A DNA stretch of 64,000 nt from Variibacter gotjawalensis (GCF_002355335.1 NZ_AP014946.1:310001-374000), one strand, 5' to 3'. Counted from the first letter of the stretch, positions 25,125-34,336 are shown. Notes: a model not told the origin generated them from the sequence alone. Translations and numbers: made by a program.

Positions 25125-26051
25125 TCATGAGAATCGCGCGCCCTTCTCGGGCTTGACGCTGGCGGCCCACTCGCCGCCTGAGATCTTGCCGGCATCGGCC
25201 TGCACGCGCGTCACCTGGATGCGCCCGTCGGCGCACACCACCGTGAAGCTCTTGTCGTCTTGCGCGACGATTTCGCCGATCTTGCCTGCGATGCCCTTCG
25301 GGTCTTTCGCGGGCAGCGGCGTTGCGTCGAAAATCTTCAGCTTGGCGCCGTTGAAGGTCGCCCATGCGCCTGGTGCCGGATTGCAGCCGCGAATGAGACG
25401 ATCAATCTGCTCCCAAGGCTTGCCGAAATCGATGCGCGCGTTGTCGGGGCCGCAGCGGCCTTCATACGTCGCGAGCGACTCATCCTGCTTGATGCGCGGT
25501 GCCTTGCCGGCTTTGACGAGATCGACCGACTCCAGCATCGCTTCGACGCCGAGTGGAAACAAACGGTCGAAATAAACGGTGCCGAGCGTATCGGTGTTCG
25601 AAATCGGGGTCGTCTTCGTCAGCAACACGTCGCCCGTATCGAGGCCGTTGTCCGGCCAAAAGATCGAGAGCCCGGTCTTTTTTTCGCCCTTGATGATCGG
25701 CCAGTTGATTGCGCTCGCCCCGCGATAGGCGGGCAGCAGCGACGGGTGATACTGGATCGAGCCATGCGTTGGGATGTTGAGGAATTCTTCCGGCACGAAC
25801 AGCGTAACGAACGCCATCACTTGGAGGTCCGGCTTCAGCGACTTGAAGTGTTCCCACACTTCCGGCTTGCGATAACTCTCGGGCTGAAACACCGGGAGCC
25901 CCGCTGCGGTCGCGGCTTCTTTCAGCGGATCGGCCTTCGCGCCTTCCTTCTCGGGCGCGACGAACACCGCGACGACATTGTCGCCGCGCTTGAGCAGCGC
26001 TTCCAGCACCGCTTTGCCGAAGGCCTGCTGGCCATGCACCACGATACGCAT
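25125..26051 (-). CDS. Formyltransferase-fold protein similar to the hydrolase domain of 10-formyl-THF dehydrogenase
   Basis: A 308-residue protein with an N-terminal formyltransferase Rossmann domain and a C-terminal Fmt-like beta-barrel domain. The motif is GSIQYHPSLLPAYRGASAIN: His102 and Asp138 (GLDTGD) of the active site are present, but the Asn of Fmt/PurN is Gln100. The YHPSxLPxxRGASAINW string resembles the ALDH1L1 N-terminal domain more than Fmt. With oxalyl-CoA decarboxylase, formyl-CoA transferase and fhs around it, it may move or hydrolyse formyl groups on THF or CoA (inference). It is not the housekeeping fmt, which normally sits beside def. Confidence 0.72.
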   Translation of the reverse strand: MRIVVHGQQAFGKAVLEALLKRGDNVVAVFVAPEKEGAKADPLKEAATAAGLPVFQPESYRKPEVWEHFKSLKPDLQVMAFVTLFVPEEFLNIPTHGSIQYHPSLLPAYRGASAINWPIIKGEKKTGLSIFWPDNGLDTGDVLLTKTTPISNTDTLGTVYFDRLFPLGVEAMLESVDLVKAGKAPRIKQDESLATYEGRCGPDNARIDFGKPWEQIDRLIRGCNPAPGAWATFNGAKLKIFDATPLPAKDPKGIAGKIGEIVAQDDKSFTVVCADGRIQVTRVQADAGKISGGEWAASVKPEKGARFS

Positions 26052-26099
26052 TGCGTCTCTCCCGTCGTCCTGTCTGGCGCCGCACTCGGCACACTCCCC

Positions 26100-26114
26100 C
26101 CGCCGCTTCGGCGG
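26100..26114. repeat. Short GC hairpin in the frc-formyltransferase gap
   Basis: CCGCCG-CTT-CGGCGG, a perfect 6-base stem in the 93-base gap between the formyl-CoA transferase and the formyltransferase genes, within a C-rich stretch that resembles part of the REP-like elements elsewhere in the window. May be a remnant or an mRNA stem. Confidence 0.4.
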
Positions 26115-26144
26115 AGGGACCCGATCGTCGTTCGTCGTTGAGGC

Positions 26145-27713
26145 TTAAGCTGCCTTTTTCTCAGGCGCGCTGAGTGCGCCCGAGGCCTTGATGCCTTCGA
26201 CCTCCTCGGCCGAGAAGCCGAGAACGTCGGTGAGGATTTCGTCCGTATGTTCGCCGAGCAGCGGCGAGCGCTGCACGTCGCTGATCGAGTCCGAAAGCTT
26301 GATCGGGTTGCCGACCGTCAGATACTTGCCGCGCGTCGGGTGATCGACTTCGACGATCGTGCCGGTCTTACGCAGCGACTGATCTTCGGCGAGCTCCTTC
26401 ATCGACAAGATCGGACCGACCGGAATGTCGACCGCGTTGCACTTCTCCATGACTTCGAACTTGGTGAGCGTCTTGGTCCAAGCCTCGATGCGTTCGAAGA
26501 CTTGATTGAGACGCGGCAGGCGCGCCTTCGGCGTTGCAAAGTCCGGATCGGTCTTCCATTCCGGCGCGCCGATCAGATCGCAGATCGGCTCCCACACGGG
26601 CGCCTGTGTGATGAAGTAGATGTAGGCGTTCGGATCGCTCTCGTAGCCCTTGCAAGCGAGAATGCGGCCCGGCTGGCCACCGCCCGAGTCGTTGCCGGCG
26701 CGCGGCGCGGCATCGCCGAACGGCACGCCTTCACCGAACTGGCTGTATTCGGTGAGTGGCCCGGCAGCGAGACGCTGCTGATCGCGCAGCTTGACGCGGC
26801 AGAGATTGAGCACGCCGTCCTGCATCGCGGCGAGCACGCGCTGGCCACGGCCGGTGCGATTGCGTTGATAGAGCGCCGTCACGATGCCGAGCGCGAGATG
26901 CAATCCGGTGCCCGAGTCGCCGATCTGTGCGCCGGTGACGAGCGGCAGGCCGTCGCGGAAGCCGGTCGTCGAGGCCGCACCGCCGGTGCACTGCGCGACG
27001 TTCTCGTACACCTTGCACTCTTCGAACGGGCCCGGGCCGAAGCCCTTCACGGACGCAACGATCATGCGCGGGTTGAGTTTGTGGATGTAGTCCCAAGTGA
27101 GCCCCATGCGATCGAGCGCGCCCGGCGCGAAATTCTCGACCAGCACGTCGCATTCCTGGATCAGCCGATCGAGCACCTTCTTGCCGTTCTTGTGCTTAGA
27201 GTCGATCGTGATCGAGCGCTTGTTGTGATTGAGCATCGTGAAATAGAGCGAGTCCGCGCCCTTCACGTCGACGAGCTGGCCGCGCGTGATGTCGCCGACA
27301 CCGGGGCGCTCGACCTTTATGACGTCCGCGCCGAACCAGGCGAGCAGCTGCGTGCAGGTCGGACCCGACTGAACGTGCGTGAAATCGAGAATGCGGACAC
27401 CGTCGAGCGCCTTGCCGTCCTGACCGAACGGCTTCGCGCTGACATTCGGCAGCGCGGAGCGCTTCGTCGCCTGCGTCGCAGCGGCGGCGCGCGTCTTGCG
27501 CACGGTCTTCTTCGTCGTCTTCTTGGCCACTTTCTTCGCGGCGGTCTTGCGCGCCGGCTTTTTGACAGCCGCCTTGCGCTTCGCCAGCGCCTTCTTGGCC
27601 GGAGCCTTCTTCTTCACGGCCGCCTTCTTCGTTGCGGCTTTTTTGACGATCTTCTTCGCCGCCGGCTTACGAGCGGGCTTCTTGGCTTTGGTCTTCTTCG
27701 CGGCTTTCGCCAT
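26145..27713 (-). CDS. frc: Formyl-CoA:oxalate CoA-transferase with N-terminal histone-H1-like tail
   Basis: A 522-residue class III CoA-transferase. From about residue 103 it matches Frc throughout: [20 protein letters not shown], the catalytic Asp in [10 protein letters not shown], and the glycine loop GGGQPG. It moves CoA from formyl-CoA to oxalate. The first ~85 residues are an added Lys/Ala/Pro tail: by my count 37 Lys/Arg and no Asp/Glu, with [11 protein letters not shown] (11-21) repeated as [11 protein letters not shown] (51-61). There is no other Met between this start and the enzyme domain, and GAGGAC precedes the ATG, so the tail is part of the protein. Its role is unknown; DNA, polyphosphate or membrane contact is possible. 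Confidence 0.9.
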   Translation of the reverse strand: MAKAAKKTKAKKPARKPAAKKIVKKAATKKAAVKKKAPAKKALAKRKAAVKKPARKTAAKKVAKKTTKKTVRKTRAAAATQATKRSALPNVSAKPFGQDGKALDGVRILDFTHVQSGPTCTQLLAWFGADVIKVERPGVGDITRGQLVDVKGADSLYFTMLNHNKRSITIDSKHKNGKKVLDRLIQECDVLVENFAPGALDRMGLTWDYIHKLNPRMIVASVKGFGPGPFEECKVYENVAQCTGGAASTTGFRDGLPLVTGAQIGDSGTGLHLALGIVTALYQRNRTGRGQRVLAAMQDGVLNLCRVKLRDQQRLAAGPLTEYSQFGEGVPFGDAAPRAGNDSGGGQPGRILACKGYESDPNAYIYFITQAPVWEPICDLIGAPEWKTDPDFATPKARLPRLNQVFERIEAWTKTLTKFEVMEKCNAVDIPVGPILSMKELAEDQSLRKTGTIVEVDHPTRGKYLTVGNPIKLSDSISDVQRSPLLGEHTDEILTDVLGFSAEEVEGIKASGALSAPEKKAA

Positions 27714-27771
27714 GATGCAGTCCTCTAATGTCCAATCTTGGAAACTCGGGCGCCGTCGCTGCGCCGGGTGA

Positions 27772-29505
27772 TCACTTCTTCTTCAAGGCACTCTGCGGAT
27801 TGAGGTTGCCGATACGGCCGCTTTCGCTGCCTGCCGCCGGATCGATGACCGCGTTGATCAGCGTCGGCTTGCCGGAATCCATCGCGGCGTTGACGGCGCG
27901 CTTAAGCTCATCAGGCGACGTCGCGTTGACGCCGACGCCACCGAAAGCTTCCATCATCTTGTCGTAGCGCGAGCCCTTGACGAACACCGTCGTCGCCGGA
28001 TCCGGCGTGCCGCTCTGGTTGACGTCGGTGCCGCGATAGATGCCGTCATTGTTGAAGATCACGATGCAGACCGGCAGCTTGTAGCGGCAGATCGTCTCGA
28101 CCTCCATGCCGGAGAAACCGAACGCCGAGTCACCCTCGACTGCGAGAACCGGCTTGCCGGTCTCGACCGCAGCCGCGACCGCATAGCCCATGCCGATGCC
28201 CATGACACCCCATGTGCCGACGTCGAGACGCTTGCGCGGCTGGTACATGTCGATGACGCCGCGCGCGAGGTCGAGCGTATTGGCGCCTTCATTGATAAGG
28301 ATCGCGTCCGGACGCTCCTTGATGATCGTGCGCAGCACGCCGAGCGCGCCGTGATAATCCATCGGCGAGTTGTTGTTCATGAGGCGCGGCGCCATCTTGG
28401 CGACATTCTCTTCGCGCTTCTTCGAAATCGCCTGGGTCCAATCGGCCGGAGCCTTCGGAAAATTCGCGCCCATCGCGCTGTTCAGCGCCGCGACGCAAGA
28501 CCCGATATCGCCGACGACCGGCGCGACGATCTCGACATTCGAGTCCATCTCGCGTGGCTCGATATCGATTTGAATGAACTTCTTCGGTGCAGAGCCCCAG
28601 CTCTTGCCTTTGCCGTGGCTGAGCAGCCAGTTGAGGCGTGCACCGATCAGCATCACGACGTCGCTGTCTTTCAGCACTGTCGAACGCGCCGCACCCGCAC
28701 ACTGCGGATGCGTGTCCGGCAGCAAGCCTTTCGCCATGCTCATCGGCAAGAAGGGAATGCCGCTGGTCTCAACAAGCGCCTTGATCGCATCGTCGGCCTG
28801 CGCGTAAGCCGCGCCCTTGCCGAGAATGATCAGCGGACGCTTCGCGCCCTTGAGTGTTTCGAGCGCTCGCTTGATCGCGTCCGGCGCCGGAATTTGCGCG
28901 GGCGCCGCATCGATCACCTTGACGAGCGAGGCCCGTCCCGCGGCGGCGTCCATCACTTGACCGAACAGCTTGGCCGGAAGGTCGAGATAGACGCCGCCAG
29001 GACGGCCCGACACCGCCGAACGGATTGCGCGCGCGAGTGCGATGCCGATGTCCTGTGCATGCAGAACGCGATACGCCGCCTTGCATAGCGGTTTGGCGAT
29101 CGCGAGTTGATCCATCTCTTCGTAGTCGCCCTGCTGCAGGTCGACGATTTCACGCTCCGACGAACCCGAGACGAGGATCATCGGGAAGCAGTTGGTCGTC
29201 GCATGCGCGAGCGCCGTCAAACCATTGAGGAAGCCGGGCGCCGACACCGTGAGACAGATGCCCGGCTTCTTCGTGAGGAAGCCCGCGATCGACGCCGCAT
29301 AGCCGGCATTCTGCTCATGGCGGAACGACAAAACGCGAATGCCCGCGGCTTGCGCCATACGGCCGAAGTCAGTGATCGGGATGCCTGGCACGCCATAGAC
29401 CGTGTCGATGTCGTTCAGCTTGAACGCATCGATCAGAAGATTGAAGCCGTCCGTCAGTTCTTGTTCTTCGGCCGGTGCGGCAACGCTTTGTGCAACTGCG
29501 GACAT
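27772..29505 (-). CDS. oxc: Oxalyl-CoA decarboxylase
   Basis: A 577-residue ThDP enzyme that splits oxalyl-CoA into formyl-CoA and CO2. The catalytic Glu is in [11 protein letters not shown], and the ThDP site runs from [19 protein letters not shown] to [13 protein letters not shown]. The order of Pyr, central and PP domains and the length are those of Oxc. The ATG at 29505 is chosen over 29520 because GAGGAGAGGCGG is directly upstream. Followed by frc after 58 bases; together they form the oxalate cycle. Cytoplasmic. Confidence 0.95.
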   Translation of the reverse strand: MSAVAQSVAAPAEEQELTDGFNLLIDAFKLNDIDTVYGVPGIPITDFGRMAQAAGIRVLSFRHEQNAGYAASIAGFLTKKPGICLTVSAPGFLNGLTALAHATTNCFPMILVSGSSEREIVDLQQGDYEEMDQLAIAKPLCKAAYRVLHAQDIGIALARAIRSAVSGRPGGVYLDLPAKLFGQVMDAAAGRASLVKVIDAAPAQIPAPDAIKRALETLKGAKRPLIILGKGAAYAQADDAIKALVETSGIPFLPMSMAKGLLPDTHPQCAGAARSTVLKDSDVVMLIGARLNWLLSHGKGKSWGSAPKKFIQIDIEPREMDSNVEIVAPVVGDIGSCVAALNSAMGANFPKAPADWTQAISKKREENVAKMAPRLMNNNSPMDYHGALGVLRTIIKERPDAILINEGANTLDLARGVIDMYQPRKRLDVGTWGVMGIGMGYAVAAAVETGKPVLAVEGDSAFGFSGMEVETICRYKLPVCIVIFNNDGIYRGTDVNQSGTPDPATTVFVKGSRYDKMMEAFGGVGVNATSPDELKRAVNAAMDSGKPTLINAVIDPAAGSESGRIGNLNPQSALKKK

Positions 29506-29544
29506 TCCGCCTCTCCTCAACTCAGTCCTGCGGCAGCGCCGCCG

Positions 29545-30273
29545 TTAATCCAGATAATCCGCGTAGAGACGCACATGCGCGGCGAGACCGAGCGCATGGT
29601 TACGCACGAGATCCTCGGCGCGCTCGGTGTCGCGCGCCTCGAGTGCCTCGATGATGTTCATGTGGTCGCGCATCGAACGCTGCGCGCGATCCTGCTCGCC
29701 GATCGTCTTGCGGCGGATCATGCGCATATGGGTGAACAGGTTCTCCGCGAGATCCGAGAGAACCTTGTTGTGGCTCATCGAGATGATCGACTGATGGAAG
29801 CGAATGTTGATCTCGGAATATTCGTCGAGCTGCGCCTGCGGCACGCCGTTTTCGAACGTCACGAACATCTTGCGCAGCTGCGATATCTCTTCGTCCTTCG
29901 CATTCTGCGTGATGAGGCGCGCCGCCATGCTTTCGAGCGCGGCCCAAGCCGTGATGAGTTCGATGACTTCGGCCCGCGTCTTGCGTACGACGTAGACGCC
30001 GCGCCGCGGGACCGAACGAACGAAGCCTTCGCGCTCGAGCTGCGCCATCGCCTCGCGCACCGGCGTGCGGCTGATGCCGAGATCGCTCGCGAGTTGCCGC
30101 TCGTCGAGGCGCACTTCCGCCGGCTGATCGTAGATATTGAGGGTGACGATCACTTCCTTCAGCGCGACATAAGCGCGGTCCGCGAAGGTCGACGTGTCTT
30201 CCAAAGGCGCAAGTGCGATGCGCGCAATCCCGCCTTCGCGCGGCGAAGCGGCCGATCCGGTCACGTCATCCAT
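29545..30273 (-). CDS. GntR-family (FadR/FCD) regulator of the oxalate island
   Basis: A 242-residue regulator: GntR winged helix (about residues 28-95, with DERQLASDLGISRTPVREAM and EGFVRSVPRRGVYV) and an FCD ligand domain with metal-binding residues (ALESMAARLI, INIRFHQSI, RSMRDHMNII). FCD domains often bind carboxylates. The ATG at 30273 has GGAGG upstream. It lies between tctA and oxc on the same strand and has a motif in its own promoter that recurs before tctB and tctC, so it probably senses the transported acid or a metabolite and controls both uptake and breakdown (inference). Confidence 0.9.
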   Translation of the reverse strand: MDDVTGSAASPREGGIARIALAPLEDTSTFADRAYVALKEVIVTLNIYDQPAEVRLDERQLASDLGISRTPVREAMAQLEREGFVRSVPRRGVYVVRKTRAEVIELITAWAALESMAARLITQNAKDEEISQLRKMFVTFENGVPQAQLDEYSEINIRFHQSIISMSHNKVLSDLAENLFTHMRMIRRKTIGEQDRAQRSMRDHMNIIEALEARDTERAEDLVRNHALGLAAHVRLYADYLD

Positions 30274-30290
30274 CCGCGCCCTCCTGCCAT

Positions 30291-30317
30291 TGTATCTGGC
30301 ATACATAATTCCAATAC
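30291..30317. promoter_or_regulatory. Candidate GntR operator, gntR-oxc promoter
   Basis: Contains CTGGCATACATAATT (30296-30310), exactly repeated before tctB, and an inverted pair TGTAT-ctggc-ATACA (30291-30305). It lies 18-44 bases upstream of the gntR ATG. The GTAT/ATAC half-sites fit the general FadR-subfamily operator pattern (T-N-GTN3AC-N-A). The assignment to the local GntR protein is inference. Confidence 0.6.
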
Positions 30318-30343
30318 AGCATCGTGATACTCAGGACAAGACC

Positions 30344-31849
30344 TCACGCGGTTGCGGGGCGGCTGAACAGCCGGTTGTATCCGGCTTGGATGATCGGCCA
30401 GAAAGCCGCAATGAGGCCGAGCGCCATGATCGACGAGACGAGGCCGTTCGACCAGAACACCCCGACCGACCCCTGGCTTGCGAGCAGCGCTTGCCTGAAC
30501 GCCTCCTCCGCCTTGTCACCAAGCACGATGGCGAGCACGAGCGGCGCCAGCGGATAGTTCGTTTTCTTCAGCAGATAGCCGATCACACCGAACACCAGCA
30601 TCAGCACCACGTCGAAGATCGAATTGTGCACCGTGTATGCGCCGATCGCGCAGATCACCAGGATCACCGGCGCGATGATGCTGAAGGGGACGCGCAGCAT
30701 CGCGGCGAGCAAGGGCACGCAGGTCAGCACGATGATGAGGCCGACGAGGTTGCCGATATACATCGAAGCGATGAGGCCCCAGACGAATTCCTTTTGCTCG
30801 ACGAAGAGCATTGGACCTGGCTGCAAGCCCCAAATCAACAAGCCGCCGAGCAGCACGGCTGCGGTCGGAGATCCCGGCACGCCGAGCGCCAGCATCGGCA
30901 GCAGCGCCGAAGTACCTGCCGCGTGCGCGGCGGTCTCGGGCGCGATCACGCCTTCCATCTCGCCCTTGCCGAAATTGTCGCCGCGCTTCGACATCCGCTT
31001 GGCGATGCCGTAGCTCATGAACGACGCGGGCGTTGCACCGGCGGGCGTGATGCCCATCCAGCAACCGATGATGCACGAGCGCAGCATCAGCCCCCAATAT
31101 TGCAGCATCTCGCGCCACGTCTGGAACACGACTTTCGCATTCATCTTGGCGGCAGCGCCGCGGAACGACAGCCCCTCCTCCATCGTCAGCAAAATCTCGC
31201 CGATTCCGAAGAGGCCGATGACCGCGATCAGGAAGTCGAAGCCGGTGAGCAGTTCCGTAAAGCCGAAAGTGAGGCGCAGCTGTCCGGTGACTTGATCGAG
31301 GCCGACGGCCGCGAGCGCAAAGCCGATCATCATTGCGGCGATCGTCTTCGTCGGAGGCTCTTTACTGAGCCCGACAAACGAGCAGAAAGCCAAGAAATAC
31401 ACGGCAAATTTCTCTGCCGGTCCAAATCGCAGCGCGAACTTCGCAACGAGCGGCGCGAGCAGCGTGATCATGATGACGGCGAACAATGCGCCGACGAACG
31501 ACGACGTGAAAGCCGCTGTGAGCGCTTCGCCGGCTTGACCTTTTCGCGCCATCGGATGGCCATCGAATGTCGTCGCGACGGACCAAGGCTCACCTGGAAT
31601 ATTGAAGAGGATGGACGTAATCGCACCGCCGAACAACGCCCCCCAGTAGATGCACGTCAGCATGATGATCGCCGACGTCGGCGGCATCGAGAAAGTCAGC
31701 GGCAACAGGATTGCGACGCCATTGGCACCACCAAGCCCAGGCAGCACGCCGATGACGACACCGAGCGTAATGCCGATCACCATCACCATGATGTTGTAGG
31801 GCTGCAGGACGGTCGCAAAACCCGCGAACAGATTGCCGATTTCTTCCAT
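30344..31849 (-). CDS. TctA-family large permease of a tripartite tricarboxylate transporter
   Basis: A 501-residue membrane protein with about twelve helices. Family signatures: the glycine-rich LGVVIGVLPGLGGANGVAILLPLTF, built from GxLPGxG, and its second-half counterpart LPMLALGVPGSPTAAVLLGGL. It is the transport subunit, with TctB and the binding protein TctC. Located directly downstream of tctB (51-base gap). Given the oxalate genes immediately downstream under a shared operator motif, a dicarboxylate such as oxalate is a plausible substrate, but this is inference. Confidence 0.93.
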   Translation of the reverse strand: MEEIGNLFAGFATVLQPYNIMVMVIGITLGVVIGVLPGLGGANGVAILLPLTFSMPPTSAIIMLTCIYWGALFGGAITSILFNIPGEPWSVATTFDGHPMARKGQAGEALTAAFTSSFVGALFAVIMITLLAPLVAKFALRFGPAEKFAVYFLAFCSFVGLSKEPPTKTIAAMMIGFALAAVGLDQVTGQLRLTFGFTELLTGFDFLIAVIGLFGIGEILLTMEEGLSFRGAAAKMNAKVVFQTWREMLQYWGLMLRSCIIGCWMGITPAGATPASFMSYGIAKRMSKRGDNFGKGEMEGVIAPETAAHAAGTSALLPMLALGVPGSPTAAVLLGGLLIWGLQPGPMLFVEQKEFVWGLIASMYIGNLVGLIIVLTCVPLLAAMLRVPFSIIAPVILVICAIGAYTVHNSIFDVVLMLVFGVIGYLLKKTNYPLAPLVLAIVLGDKAEEAFRQALLASQGSVGVFWSNGLVSSIMALGLIAAFWPIIQAGYNRLFSRPATA

Positions 31850-31900
31850 ACGCGTGACGCCCCTTATTGCTTTTGGCTGGGGGTGAAAGTCGGAATGTTT

Positions 31901-32401
31901 TTAAAGGCCTAGGAGGTCTTCGAGCGGCCCCTTCGGCAACGGCACGAGGAACCACTTCTCGAATGCGAAGTAAGCCAGCAGCGGAACGCCGATGGATACG
32001 GCCGCGATGATTCCCCAGCCGTATTTGCCGAGCCAGCGCATGAAGCCGGCGATCAGCAGGAAGGATGCGACATAGAGCCCAAGCCACGGAATCGCAGCGA
32101 CGTAGACGGTGGTCGGGATGATGACCGAGAGCACCTGACGCAGCTGGCTCCACTCGGCGAACAACACCGACGGCGCGATTTTGAGGGCTGAAGCGAGGTT
32201 GAAGAGGCTGGCCGCGACGATGACGACGCCAACATAGAACGGGAAGAAGCCGGCTTTCGGCCCTTCGGCGCCCCAGCCGATCCCGGCGGACACCGAGCCC
32301 CAGACGACGATCGCGCCGAAAACTAAAATGCCTAACCCAACGCCGACCTCGACGCTGCGCTGGGCTGGACCGGAGCCTTGTTCCGACGCTTCATGCGACA
32401 T
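31901..32401 (-). CDS. TctB-family small membrane subunit
   Basis: A 166-residue protein with four predicted membrane helices (about 22-43, 58-77, 98-118, 122-150). It matches the position and hydrophobic layout of TctB: a first helix LGILVFGAIVVWGSVSAGIG, then FFPFYVGVVIVAASLFNL, and a hydrophobic C terminus. ATG at 32401 is chosen over the upstream in-frame ATG at 32479, because the latter would place the operator-like motif inside the coding region; GGGGGA lies upstream. First gene of the tctBA pair. Confidence 0.88.
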   Translation of the reverse strand: MSHEASEQGSGPAQRSVEVGVGLGILVFGAIVVWGSVSAGIGWGAEGPKAGFFPFYVGVVIVAASLFNLASALKIAPSVLFAEWSQLRQVLSVIIPTTVYVAAIPWLGLYVASFLLIAGFMRWLGKYGWGIIAAVSIGVPLLAYFAFEKWFLVPLPKGPLEDLLGL

Positions 32402-32468
32402 GCGTACCCATCCCCCGATGAGATCGCGTCCGGCGTTGTTATCACGACGCTCGGACGTATAGCGCTTC

Positions 32469-32492
32469 CTGGCATACATAATTTCGTATACC
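32469..32492. promoter_or_regulatory. Candidate GntR operator, tctB promoter
   Basis: CTGGCATACATAATT (32469-32483) is identical to the sequence before gntR. Here it continues into TCGTATACC, forming an imperfect palindrome GGCATAC...GTATACC. It lies 68 bases upstream of the tctB start and about 63 bases upstream of the divergent gene at 32555, so it could affect both. Confidence 0.6.
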
Positions 32493-32554
32493 CCGACGCT
32501 GTCAACCCGAATTCGTCGCTGCGGCGCGGGATGCGTTCGTGTTAGCAACAGCTC

Positions 32555-33280
32555 ATGCCGCAACGCATCCGCCTCGGCGTCCTCACGCCATCATCGAATA
32601 CAGCACTCGAACCGCTGACCAGCGCACTCGCATCAGCGCTCCCGAATTGCAGTGCACACTTCTCGCGCTTCACCGTCACTGAGATCGCGCTCACGGACAG
32701 TGCGCTCGGCCAATTCGACGACAGCAAGATTCTCGCAGCCGCCGAATTGCTCGCCGACGCGAAGGTCGATGTCATCGGCTGGAGCGGAACGGCGGCGGGG
32801 TGGCTAGGCTTCGACTCGGATGTGCGTCTGACCGAGCGCATCCGCGAACGCACCGGCATCGTCGCAACGACGGCGATCCTTGCGCTCAACGAACTCATTG
32901 CGCTGAACAACATCAAGCGGCTCGCGCTGGTGACGCCTTACACCGAAGACGTCCAGCAACGCATCATCGCGAACTACCGCGCCATCGGTGTCGAGATCGT
33001 CGCCGAGCGGCATTGCGGCATTCGCGTCAATCACGACTTTGCGTTGGTCGAGCCGTCGCGGCTCAAAGATATGATGCGCGAGGTCGCGGGCGAAAAACCG
33101 CAAGCGATCGTCACGTACTGCACCAACCTGCGCGCCGCACAGCTCGCCGAAGAAATCGAAAGCGAACTCGGCATTCCCCTTCTCGACACCGTGAGCACGA
33201 CAGTCTGGGGACAGTTGCGCGCCGTCGGCGCCGACCCTTCGCAAATTAAAGGGTGGGGTCAAATTTTCGGCTGGAAATGA
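32555..33280 (+). CDS. Asp/Glu racemase-superfamily protein, maleate isomerase/arylmalonate decarboxylase-like
   Basis: A 241-residue protein: LGVLTPSSNTALEP at the N terminus, GWSGTAAGWLG (about 75-85), LALVTPYTEDVQQR and VTYCTNLRAAQL with Cys189. Two-Cys members are racemases or maleate isomerases; arylmalonate decarboxylase has Gly in place of the first Cys and keeps the second. Here the first site has Ser/Gly and only Cys189 is present, closer to the decarboxylase pattern. It is divergent from tctBA, inside the transporter gene group, and may act on a transported dicarboxylate (inference). Confidence 0.75.
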   Translation: MPQRIRLGVLTPSSNTALEPLTSALASALPNCSAHFSRFTVTEIALTDSALGQFDDSKILAAAELLADAKVDVIGWSGTAAGWLGFDSDVRLTERIRERTGIVATTAILALNELIALNNIKRLALVTPYTEDVQQRIIANYRAIGVEIVAERHCGIRVNHDFALVEPSRLKDMMREVAGEKPQAIVTYCTNLRAAQLAEEIESELGIPLLDTVSTTVWGQLRAVGADPSQIKGWGQIFGWK

Positions 33281-33281
33281 A

Positions 33282-33307
33282 AACGGCCCGGACAATGCCG
33301 GGCCGTT
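33282..33307. terminator. Bidirectional terminator between the decarboxylase-like gene and tctC
   Basis: Perfect 10-base stem AACGGCCCGG/CCGGGCCGTT with a 6-base loop, between two convergent genes, two bases after the stop of the upper-strand gene. Flanking A and T residues on both sides are short, so strength is moderate. Confidence 0.75.
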
Positions 33308-33328
33308 GAAACCATTGTGCGACAGCGA

Positions 33329-34336
33329 TTAGTTCGACAAGAAGCCCGCTTCTTTCATCAGATCTTTGTGACGCAATTCTTCCTTCGCGACCCAATCCGC
33401 GAACTCTTTGCCGGTCATGAACGTCTGGTTGAATGCACCGTTCGCCATCAACTCTTTCCATTCCGGCGTCTCGCGCACCTTCTTGAAGAGATCGACGTAG
33501 AACTCGACCTGCGCCGGCGTAACGCCCGGCGGCATGAAGATGCCGCGCAGCATCACGTATTCCATATCGAGGCCTTCCGACTTGCACGTCGGGATGTCTG
33601 ACCACGACTTGTCTCCCGCGATCTTGTCCTTGTAGTCGAGCGGCTTTGAGTCGAACACGCAGAGCGGACGCAGCTGTCCGCCACGCCATTGGGCGACTGC
33701 TTCGATCGGGTTGTTCACGGTCGAGTTGACATGATTGCCGACGAGCTGCACGGCGACTTCACCGCCGCCGCGATACGGGATGTAGTTGAACTTGATTCCC
33801 GCCGACTTCTCGACTGCGACCGTGATGATCTGGTCTTCCTGCTTCGAGCCGGTGCCGCCCATCTTGTAGCGTGCGTCAGCCGGCGCAGCCTTCGCGGCGG
33901 CGAGGAATTCCTTGACGTTCTTGTATGGCTTCTCGGCATTGACCCAGAGCACGAACTCATCGAGCGCCAGCATCGAGACCGGCGTCAGGTCCTTCCAGTT
34001 GAACGGAATGCCGGTGCCGAGCGGTGTCGTGAACAAGTTCGACAGCGTGATGACGATCTTGTGTGGGTTAGCGCGCGAGGTCTTCACATCGAGGAAGCCT
34101 TCGCCGCCCGCGCCGCCTGCTTTATTCACCACCACCATCGGCTGCTTCATCAAGCCGTGTTTGCTGATGATGCCCTGGATCGTTCGCGCCATCTGGTCGG
34201 CGCCGCCGCCGGTACCGGCTGGAACGATGAACTCAACCGGTCGCGTCGGCTGCCATTGCTGCGCCTCGGCGGACGGAACGGCGGCGACCATCCCGAGACC
34301 TAAGGCAAAAATCGCCCATTGCTTAGAAGCGTGCAT
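33329..34336 (-). CDS. TctC/Bug-family periplasmic binding protein
   Basis: A 335-residue secreted receptor. The signal peptide (WAIFALGLGMVAAVPSAEA) ends near residue 26; motifs are EFIVPAGTGGGADQMARTI, VVNKAGGAGGEGFLDV and FNYIPYRGGGEVAVQLVGNH. The ATG at 34336 has GGAGGAAAC upstream. It is the likely receptor for the TctBA permease encoded just downstream, separated from it only by the convergently read decarboxylase-like gene. A motif like the gntR and tctB sites lies 147 bases before its start. Confidence 0.9.
   Translation of the reverse strand: MHASKQWAIFALGLGMVAAVPSAEAQQWQPTRPVEFIVPAGTGGGADQMARTIQGIISKHGLMKQPMVVVNKAGGAGGEGFLDVKTSRANPHKIVITLSNLFTTPLGTGIPFNWKDLTPVSMLALDEFVLWVNAEKPYKNVKEFLAAAKAAPADARYKMGGTGSKQEDQIITVAVEKSAGIKFNYIPYRGGGEVAVQLVGNHVNSTVNNPIEAVAQWRGGQLRPLCVFDSKPLDYKDKIAGDKSWSDIPTCKSEGLDMEYVMLRGIFMPPGVTPAQVEFYVDLFKKVRETPEWKELMANGAFNQTFMTGKEFADWVAKEELRHKDLMKEAGFLSN

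Noticed and set aside
26247-27728. 493-codon plus-strand frame antisense to the formyl-CoA transferase
   Set aside because: Its Leu/Arg-rich end is only the complement of the Lys/Ala tail codons; no motif, no ribosome site.
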